The notes beneath the pieces were generated by a model. That model worked only from the letters and a program-made list of their open reading frames with translations, was not told the origin of the DNA and searched no databases. The position numbers were made by a program, and so were the translations under genes. A stretch of DNA of 64,000 nucleotides from the NCBI GenBank assembly GCA_003008705.1, contig PDUO01000010.1, positions 186,001 to 250,000 on the forward strand. The letters are read 5' to 3'. Every line of letters begins with the position of its first letter. The first letter of the stretch is position 1. This DNA is from Pezicula radicicola. Lineage: Eukaryota; Ascomycota; Leotiomycetes; Helotiales; Dermateaceae. Of this stretch, positions 56,001 through 64,000 are shown in pieces.

Positions 56001-58359
56001 GGCATAAATTACAAGGTTCGCAGCTTTTTCTTGTCCTATATTTCTATAATTACATCGACTCACAACTTTGATGGGTGAGATTTGTTCTCACGGATTTGAC
56101 TAATGACTTTTATTCCTGCAGGATCTTCTCATTGCCCAGGGCATCATTACTGACGCAGCAGCTATCGATGCAGGATTTGGATTAGAGTGCGCGGGTATTG
56201 TCTCGGAAATTGGGCCAGGCGTGAATAAGTTGGAAATAGGGGATCGGGTTGCGGTCATATCAAGCGGATCTTTCACAACCAGCCATGTTGTCTCGCAATT
56301 GATGTGCTCCAAGATCCCAGACGAGATGAACTTCGACGAAGCCGCTAGTATCCCTGTTACCTATTGCACGGCTATTTATGGCTTGATTGACCGAGGGAGA
56401 CTTAGCAAAGGGATGGTATGTAACCTCATTCTCTAATTACTATAGTTTGCTGGATTATTTCACGGTTTCTTACTAACACAAAACTTACAGAGTGTCTTGA
56501 TTCATTCAGCTGCTGGAGGTGTCGGCATAGCGGCTATACAGCTTGCGAAAATGCTGAAAGCGGAAGTAAGCACCCCATAACGACGTGTTGGCCGCCAGTC
56601 ATTCCTGTGAAGAATAAAGAACTAACAAAATTTGATCTAGATTTATTGCACTGTCAGCAGCCAAAACAAGGTTGACTTTCTCATGACAGAATTCGATATT
56701 CCAAGAGGTAACATTTTCAACTCCCGCGATCCATCTTTTTGGTCAGGCATTATGACAGCGACAATGAATCGCGGCGTCGATATCGTCCTCAACTCGCTCT
56801 CAGGCGAGCTGCTCCATGCGTCCTGGAAGTGTGTTAAAGAGTTTGGGACATTTGTCGAGATCGGCCGGAGGGATTTCATAGGCCACGGTAAGTTGGCTAT
56901 GGAGCAATTCGAGCTGAACCGGGCCTTTGTTGGCGTTGACTTGACTCACCTCTGGGTTCAAAGACCCTGGGTAATTGCAGACATTCTGGAGCGTGCTATC
57001 AAATTCTGGAGGCAAGGCCACGTCAAACCTCACATAGCTATGACACTCTCAGCTGCACGAATCTCCGAACCTTTCCGACAGATGCAAAGAAGCCAGCACA
57101 TCGGGAAGATCGTGGTCGCTATGCCGGAAGATCCAGTCCGCGAGCTCCCGGTTGAGGCTTCCTACGAATCGCTTCAATTGCGAGATGATCGAGCATACCT
57201 TTTTGTTGGTGGTTTGGGCTCATTGGGTCGAGCTATTGCTACCTGGCTCGTGGAAAAGGGCGCAAAGGAGATCGTGTTTCTATCTCGGTCTGCAGCGGAG
57301 CACAATCGCTTCGTCGAGGAGCTCGCCACATTAGGATGCGCGGCTAGATTAATCCCCGGTGATGTTGTCAAGTACGATGATGTCCTTCGAGCAATCAAGG
57401 CTGCAGACAAACCCGTCGGCGGCGTTCTGCAGGCTGCCATGATACTACGGGACAGCAAGTTCCTCGATATGAGTTTGGCAGACTGGCTCACGGCCTCCCA
57501 GCCCAAAGTTCAAGGAACCTGGAATCTACATAATGCCCTCATGCGCGAGCAGGCTCGGATACCCGTCGACTTCTTTTTCCTTTTCAGTTCCATTGCTGCC
57601 ACAGGCGGATGGTGGGGGCAATCAAATTACCATGCAGGCAACGCTTTCCTGGAATCGTTCGCCTCGTACCGACAGCAACTCGGACTTGCCGCCAGTGTGC
57701 TCAACATCGGCTTCATCAGTGATACTGGCTATGTCGCTGATAGACCAGAAGCGGCCGATTCAGCACGAGCAACGGGTCAAAGCTTCAACACGGAATTGCA
57801 ACTATTGGAGTGCATCGAGTTGATGCTCAAACGATCTTCTGCAGAACCCAAACGAGAAGCAGTACAAGCATCGGGTGTACAAAAGTCTCTCTTGGCCATG
57901 GGTATGCGCTCGACCGTACCAATAACGGCTCCGACGTGTCGTGTCCCTTGGAGAAAGGATCGCCGCATGCTCTCCTATCGCAATTTCGAAACGAATTTAT
58001 TTGCCTCTTCGGTGTCCGGCTCTGGGTCCTCATCCGACGACGAGCTACCTTGCTTCATCCGCGAGGTGAGCACCAACATCATTTTGCTCCAGTCTCCTGA
58101 GACAGCGACATTCCTGGCCACAGAAATCGGCAAAACATTGCTGAAATTTCTGCTCAGACCAGATTCCGACTTGGATTTAGAAGCATCACTATCTTCGATT
58201 GGTATCGACTCGCTGGTAAGTCTCGAGGTAAGGGCGTGGATTAGAAGATGGATGGGAGTTGATTTAGCCACACTCGAGATTACGAACAAGCCAAACCTTC
58301 GGGCTCTTGGTGTTGCGGTGCAGAGTAAAATGGTCGAAAAGTACAACTCGAGGGCTTGA
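50037..58359 (+). CDS. Highly reducing type I polyketide synthase (KS-AT-DH-MT-ER-KR-ACP)
   Basis: Eleven exons: 50037..50982, 51045..51146, 51226..51254, 51308..52058, 52116..52199, 52355..52723, 52792..55152, 55228..56015, 56122..56415, 56491..56565, 56641..58359; 2505 residues, all phases agree. The intron after exon 3 is GC-AG (GCAAGT). KS: TACSSS (Cys about 213), [38 protein letters not shown] (about 655) and YHSHHM restored by splicing. [12 protein letters not shown] (about 962; usual Gly is Ala). C-methyltransferase: [13 protein letters not shown] (about 1404). ER: GINYKDLLIAQG and [24 protein letters not shown] (about 2119), [33 protein letters not shown] (about 2453). No thioesterase or C-terminal release domain, so release needs a partner. 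The product should be a reduced, possibly C-methylated chain. The N-terminus has a HTNGD repeat. Confidence 0.95.
50049..50138 (+). repeat. 15-bp coding minisatellite (HTNGD)6
   Basis: Six consecutive 15-base units on CACACCAACGGAGAT encode [30 protein letters not shown] at the extreme N-terminus of the HR-PKS, before the KS domain. Probably variable in number between strains. Confidence 0.9.
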
Positions 58360-59148
58360 AGGCTTCTTGTATTGCACAAAAATAAAAGAAAAGAAAAGAA
58401 AATAAAAAGGTTGCTGTTGGATGTATTCTTCGTGTGTTCAAGTGGAAATTGAGTCCGAGGTAAGGCATTATGGACTCTAGACTCTGGTGATAGAAAAACA
58501 GAGTATCTGAGGAGATGTTAACGCTGTCGAGGCAGGCCGGAATAAACAGAATCTCTAGGAGCTGGAAAAAGGGGTTGCTCGTTTATCCCCTGAACCCTAC
58601 GCTAAAATACTAGCGAGTCAATCAGAAGTCTCTCTGATCGTCCTCGCAGGGTTCAATAGTGGCTGATAGCCTGAGGCATCAAAAAGGGTAGACTAAATCC
58701 TATTAAAAGCTATCTATTAGAATCTAAGTTCTTTTAGTATATTAAAAAGAATGATTTATTTACTTAGTATATTTAAATAGTTTAAGTATACTATAATTAA
58801 TAAGATTACTTAGCTCTTAGTTATAATATAATTATAGTAATAAAAAGTTATAATTCTTTATAATTTCTAGTTTCTATAGTTATTATTAGTAATTAAAGTA
58901 AATAATAAGGAAGTAAAGATATAGTTTAAGAAATAAAGCTAAAAGTTAAATAAGGTAATAGAGCTAATGCCTAATAAGTAAATGAACTATATTAAATAAA
59001 ATTAGACACTGTTAGAGAGACTATAGAAAGTTAAAAGGGGCAGAAGGGGTTCTTATAGATGTTGTTAAAGGTAGCGGCTTGGTTTAGTAAGACGCTTTAC
59101 TGTATGCGGGTGCACTATCCCCTAAAGAGGCTGCGCACCTAAAGCGAT
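58360..59148. other. AT-rich junction (right edge of the metabolite island)
   Basis: After the PKS 3' flank, 58680-59040 is nearly all A/T with many TA steps and no frame, like the left junction at 34730-35060. It ends against the truncated transporter exon at about 59148. Confidence 0.6.
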
Positions 59149-59149
59149 A

Positions 59150-59557
59150 TTACAAAGCATAAGTCCAACGACCAAGTAAAAAGCAAATTCTCGGTCCAAC
59201 CCAAGAGAATAAAGGACCGACTATGAAAAGTGCAGTTCCTGCAGTTACGGAAAGTAATGCTACTGTGGCGTTCGCAGCTACTGTTGGGTCTACTTGACCT
59301 GATCCTCCGAGTCCTCCTAGTGCATTATACATCTAGATTCTAGTCGGAGAAGTAAGTTTGAGGAGTCAATAAAGTGAAGTTGGGGTGAAGATAAGACGTA
59401 CCCCAGGACAACAGAAACAGATCATACTGACGAGGATGATTTGAGTCCATGGATGGGAATAGAACCCTTTCAAGCCACTTTCCTGAGGAATCGGATCTTC
59501 AACTCCGACTTGTTGAGGAGAAACTTGTGTCGCAGCTCCATCTTCTTATTGCTTCAT
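59150..59557 (-). pseudogene. UNC93-like MFS transporter, N-terminal part, truncated
   Basis: Minus strand, two exons 59557..59402 and 59332..59150 (intron GTACGT...TCTAG). The first exon has an in-frame ATG at 59557 but a TAA three codons later, then VEDPIPQESGLKGFYSHPWT and QIILVSMICFCCPG. The second exon has MYNALGGLGGSGQVD and TVAANATVALLSVTAG, then VGPLFSWVGPRI and LLGRWTYAL. This is the start of a fungal UNC93/DUF895-type transporter (first two helices). It stops at about 59150, where AT-rich sequence begins, and the rest of the protein is absent here. The C-terminal part lies at 33899-34719 on the same strand. Early stop and truncation make it non-functional. Confidence 0.78.
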
Positions 59558-59976
59558 CTTCAAAGTTTTGAATGGTAGAAACGCAACGAAACAGCATAGG
59601 AGTCTTATCCATTGAAAGATGACATGTACTAGTCTCATATATGACTTGAGGCGAATGTTCTAACTTGCCTACATCCTCGGCGTTTGCTAAGACGACGAAG
59701 ACGGTTAAGTGGGAGTTACCACAACAAGTAGATAACCCAGAAAAGTCAAAGATGGGGGGATCAACAATGAAATAAAAGCGGAACACAATAATAATTGTAC
59801 TGCGTAACGTAGTATCCCCAAACCTCTACATACCCGGTAACCCCATCTTTGGAAATGGTCGGTTACATCCGAATAACCAATAACCAACACCACACCCAAG
59901 CTTGATATTCTCGATATCACCACCAAAAGAATGCCGCCAAAGATCTCAGAATAATAACACTCAAAAAGTCGAAACC
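59558..59976. other. Spacer between two broken genes
   Basis: About 420 bp; minus-strand frames (59705..60055) are hydrophobic but unlike any family. Nothing supported. Confidence 0.4.
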
Positions 59977-60872
59977 ATGTCAACCCCAATAGATCTAACC
60001 AAATTACAAACAGAATCTCGAAATCCAAATAGCACAACAATAGATCAAGCGGCAAGGCGTTCTAATCAATTCACTTCTCAGCCACTTGGGTTGGTTTAGC
60101 CGGATACGATCGACCTGATATGAAAACACGAGTAGAAGCAGCACTAACTAAACTCCTCGGGGTTTCTGCCGGCGACCGACTAAGAGTTTCAAATGATATT
60201 GGTTTGCTCGTTCAGGCCATTGGTAGTCAGAATTAGATGGATTCCGTGGTAATGGTAATAGCGGGAACAGGCTCAATTGCAATGAGTTATGAGCGTAAAG
60301 GGGATAATTTTGAGAGGACTGGCAAAGCTGGAGGCTGGGGACACTTGCTTGGAGACGACGGATCCGGTTATAGTATAGGTCGTCAGGGTCTAAGGAAAGC
60401 ACTAGAGTTTGTTGATGTTAAGCTGCGAAGAAATTCAGGAAAGCCAGACGTACCAATGGAGCCGCTGGTAAAAGCAATATTCGATAGCTTCAACTCAGAA
60501 GGACATGAAATGGCAACCTTCGATTTACTCAGTAGTATTTTGACTTGCGATTTAAGTACAGCTAGCACGACGACGAGAATCGCAGACGTTGCGAAGATAG
60601 TTGTGGAAGCGAGCACTTTGGATGATAAGGCAAAAATTATTATTGACAGTGCTGCTAAAGACTTGGTTCGAACTGTACAGTCTCTTATCTTGTATAGAGA
60701 CATAAAAGCTCCAGAAACGCTGTTGATCCTTGGAGGGGGATTAATGCAGAGCAAAACTTATGTGGAGTTTTTCCAAAGCAACTTGCTCTCCTTGGGAACA
60801 CCATTTGCCAACATCGAAAAAATCGGATATCCAGCGTTGGTGGTGGCAGAATATCTAGCTCAGCTTCAGTGA
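59977..60872 (+). pseudogene. BadF/BcrA-type ATPase (N-acetylglucosamine-kinase-like), 5'-truncated and broken
   Basis: The C-terminal part is intact from 60237: VVMVIAGTGSIAMSY (phosphate-binding), KAGGWGHLLGDDGSGYSIGR, then LLILGGGLMQSKTYVEFF. Upstream, WVGLAGYDRPDMKTRVEAAL and VSNDIGLLVQAIGSQ continue in the same frame but end in a TAG right before 60237. Before that, STPIDLTKLQTESRNPN lies in another frame, and the N-terminal nucleotide loop (DGGGTKT type) is missing. Intact relatives phosphorylate N-acetylglucosamine or similar sugars. Frameshift, stop and missing N-terminus argue for a relic next to the transporter fragment. Confidence 0.68.
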
Positions 60873-62196
60873 GGAATCGGGAGACTGGAACTACGAACTA
60901 TCAAGGCGCGCCAATAATACGATGCCCCTAAAGTACAAAACCATAGAAGTTAGAAAAAGAGTCAAGTACCATAAAGTGTATAAAAACATGAAGTTTTAAA
61001 TCGGATACTTGAACTCAATAAGTTACTTAGACAAAATGAGTTGCCTAAATCAAGCACGTTACCTAAATCGAGTTCCTACGTATGAAACGCGTAGTCATAA
61101 GGGGGCTGAACACACACAAACCAGTCCGTTCATTAAGTATACTCGTACTGTATTACATAGTTGTTACACATGCCAACGTGGCGTAGCTTATATATATAAC
61201 CACAAAGAGCAGCACACTCACCGTTAACCTTTATATCAATCCATTTCACTGTACCCCGCCTATTGCAACAACATTAGTTATTCTCGAGAGATGCCACCCT
61301 ATGCTCCACTCCATGGAAAGCAGGCAATTCACTTGTTGGAATTGCATCCTGGCAAGGGGCAACCTATCTCGTGCTCCTTTATATGCACCAATCTCAGAGA
61401 TATGCAAAGAAACTACGATGCGGTATCTTATACATAGGGTGATGCCTTCCCAAAATATGAAATACTATAGAAATTTAAGGATTAGAGGTCTAAACAGCGC
61501 GGAAGGCAACCCGTTTAGGCTCCTCAGGTATGATTGCCGCCAGCTAAAATTAGAACTAAGTAAAGTCGAAGGTTCTTTCGGGGCCAGTTCTAGATCCTGT
61601 TAGTAAGAGCTGCACTAAATAGCCGAGTTATACCTCCTCCTACTTATAGAACTTCATAAATCTAACGTTAATATATACAAGCGTATACTAATCTATTAAG
61701 CACACGTTTAACTCCTCTCTACTACAAGAACTTATACTTAAATATATACGATACTACTCTATAGTAGTCGATCGACGATTCTATCTGGTTGCAAAGGGCC
61801 AATGGGATACTAACATAGATCTTTAGAGTTGTTAACAACGTCTTGCGTTTCCTATAAGAAGAGAAGAAGTCCTTTGAGAAGGAGATAGTGATAAATGATG
61901 GAAGGAACGCTCTGTCTTTTAATAAATTAAGAAGAGTTCTTTCACCTTCTGGAATCGAGTCTCTGTAGTCACGCAGCTTTCGTGAGTCACTTTGCTGACG
62001 GTTTTGTTGAATGTTAACTAATAGTCGGTTGGTCGCTCCTTTGTGCTTGACGAACCAACTGTTATCTTGAATCATCGTTCTACCTACATTTGTTTCTCTC
62101 CTTAAATGTATTAAAAGTATCGAGTTATTCAAATTCCTTGATTCATCTAATAAACTGGTACGACTTGTGCAAGTTTCAATTCCGGACAAGTAGCTC
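60873..62196. other. Intergenic, 1.3 kb
   Basis: No gene seen. At about 61012-61072 units of AAGTTACTTAGAC, GAGTTGCCTAAATCAA and CGTTACCTAAATCGA repeat the degenerate 17-bp motif found at 2791. The minus frame 61722..62231 overlaps the HET gene end and shows no family features. Confidence 0.5.
61012..61072. repeat. Degenerate 17-18 bp tandem repeat, second site
   Basis: Three imperfect units around GTTACCTAAATC in a row, closely similar to the array at 2791..2854. Weaker single units occur near 16862 and 30868. Confidence 0.5.
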
Positions 62197-64000
62197 TTAA
62201 TGGATACAAAAAATTTCGCGTTCTCGTTCACCCCTTTCCATCATTTCAATAGCTTCTCCATGCATGAGACCATGAACATAGCACTCGCCGACAAGATTGT
62301 AATGATTTCCATCGAGCCTCAAAATGAACGGAGTCACACCTCCTAGTAAAACACATACTATGTCTCCCTCCTCGATAATGCAGGAACCGAGTCCATAATA
62401 TCCCTCTGCAGTTCGAAAGAATTTCCGATGCCTACAGACGATCTTACAGCAACCTATCCAATCATACGCATCACCGTCTCTACTAGCTCTCTCCAATTCG
62501 TCAGTTACTAGGTTGGTATGTCCAAACTCTCGCATCAAATAAGCTGCTCCATGTGCAAGCCAGGTGGACTTAGGCACCTTGTTGTCGTCGTGTCGATGAC
62601 CGCTCTCGATTGCCAGGGTTAGACAACCGGCTGAGAGGGTTTGGAGGAAAGCAAAGACGGCACTTTCTCCGTTGACGTACTTGTAGGACGGATGGAATTT
62701 TGGGTATCTACAGATGTTTTTCCATATCGAATTAACGGCGCGATTGCTTCTGTTGGTTAAAGTATCGAAAGTGAAGTCATTTTTATAAAGTTCTGTAGAG
62801 TATTGAGTTATTTTATCAATTATAAACCCTTCAATGTCCATAACCTTTGACCATTTAGAGAGTCGTAATACCGGTGGCCAATCCTTTGATGTTCGGAAGA
62901 CTGTTCCTGTATGTCCTAGTAGATGGTTCAGTTGCCCTTGTGCCCAGTTCGGAGCCCAGCTCGGTATTTCTTGCGAACATTCTGTGCATTTTCTTTTCAG
63001 CAAGTAATGACAATCAACCTTACGAGATCAACTGACCAGATAAGTCATAGCAATCATGTTGAACAGCTTGGAGAAGCTCAAGATCTTTAGCACCTTTGAT
63101 CATGCGAACAGCAACTTCGTGGAAGACTTCAAACTCGGACTTGCTGTAATCCACAGTCAGAAGAGGTATTCCGGGAGCTCTCATTGGTGCAGAAAAGTGG
63201 CCTAGCAAAGCGAAGACATGATCCCGAGGATCTGTAGCTTTTTTATCCCGAGCTCTATGTAGGGTAAGGATGAAACTGGTCCGTGTGCTGTGCTGAGCTG
63301 TGAGCGGAACAAAATCGTAATCTAAGTCCGCAATTTTAACAACAGAAAGACCAAGGCGTGAGCGCAACGGCCTATGCTTTCTCGTCAATATTATACAGAC
63401 ATCAGCCAAGGTTTGCCAGTCCAAACTGGCATCCCCCCAGAATATTTCAGCAGAAACACCTGTTCCTATTTCCTGGCAAATCCAAATTCGGTTAAACTAA
63501 CAGCATTCAATCAAAATTACTCGTTATGATCGTGGATTATATGGCAGTGGTGACTTACCCATGGTGCATGACATAACTCCTTGAAGTATTCCCACCCACT
63601 GACTGGCAAGTTATCCGAGCCCTGCCGTTGCATCTCGGTGAAGGACTCGAGTCTCTTTTCATCTTTGAAGATTTCGTTAAGTCGAAGAACTAGGTCGAAC
63701 GCCTTTCTTGCAACCTTGTCTTTATCGTTACCAAGGAACACTAGTACATTTTCTGTTTGCTTATAAATTGCGTTCATCAACGTGACTTGTTGAGCTCGTT
63801 CTACAGTGCTTCGCTGGTTAATACATATCTGATCTACCCATATTCTTCGTGGCCGTTTTCTATGACGAATAGTCCTTAAAGCATCGCTCAAGTTTTGTGT
63901 AAGGGGAAACACTTTCCCGCCGACAAGCATTTTTCGGCAGCGGAGAGGGTCACCCCATGTGTAAGAGATAGCCTCGTACTCAGGATCATCATTTAGATCG
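62197..64000 (-). CDS. HET-domain (heterokaryon incompatibility) protein, 5' partial
   Basis: Minus strand; exons (64000)..63559, 63496..63037, 62981..62197. The frame is open at base 64000, so the start lies right of the window. The HET domain (PF06985) is clear: PEYEAISYTWGD, RIWVDQICINQRSTVERAQQ, FLGNDKDKV and, restored across the intron, APWFNRIWICQEIG. The middle exon carries TDPRDHVFALLGHFSAP, also typical. The C-terminal exon (about 260 residues) has GLGSCIIEEGDIVCVLLGGV, the usual end of HET proteins. Introns are 62 and 55 bp. Such proteins can trigger cell death on fusion of unlike individuals; most genomic copies are uncharacterised. Confidence 0.9.

Noticed and set aside
61722..62231. 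169-residue minus-strand frame
   Set aside because: Overlaps the 3' end of the HET gene and has no family features; AT-driven composition.

Overview
The window is genomic DNA from a filamentous ascomycete. Genes carry short introns (about 50-140 bp, GTRNGT...YAG, with CTAAC/CTAAT branch sites). Families present are typical of mould genomes: a NACHT NTPase, a HET protein, a hybrid histidine kinase, LtrA, a highly reducing PKS and an ABBA prenyltransferase. A Hip1-like secreted protein and a fungal Ptf-type prenyltransferase suggest Leotiomycetes (Sclerotiniaceae-like); that placement is inference.

Layout. 1-33.6 kb is an ordinary to accessory region: the end of a hybrid histidine kinase, a macro-domain protein, a 2OG-Fe(II) oxygenase, two small membrane proteins, a large fungal membrane protein, a zinc alcohol dehydrogenase, an LtrA-family protein, a broken F-box/LRR gene, a Hip1-like secreted protein, an alpha/beta hydrolase, a NACHT NTPase, a SET protein, a beta-lactamase-fold hydrolase and a 2EXR/F-box-like protein. 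Between them are AT-rich, gene-poor stretches and many small inverted-repeat (MITE-like) elements flanked by TA.

33.9-59.6 kb is the most interesting part. The C-terminal part of an UNC93-like MFS transporter lies at 33.9-34.7 kb and the N-terminal part of the same kind of gene at 59.15-59.56 kb. Both are on the minus strand and in the order expected of one gene. Between them lie about 24 kb holding a TauD-type dioxygenase, an ABBA aromatic prenyltransferase, an O-methyltransferase, a four-helix membrane protein, a cytochrome P450, a type III PKS and a complete 2505-residue HR-PKS (KS-AT-DH-MT-ER-KR-ACP). Both edges are AT-rich. This reads as a secondary-metabolite island inserted into, or exchanged through, a transporter gene. 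Together the genes suggest a product made from a type III PKS and/or an HR-PKS chain, prenylated, O-methylated and oxidised. I see no pathway regulator, thioesterase or intact transporter inside the island.

59.9-64 kb holds a broken BadF/N-acetylglucosamine-kinase-like gene and a HET-domain gene that runs off the right edge. There is one 49-base N gap (43259-43307) in a MITE cluster. No tRNA, rRNA or CRISPR array was recognised. Splice sites were placed by eye from phase and protein-family continuity; there is no transcript evidence.
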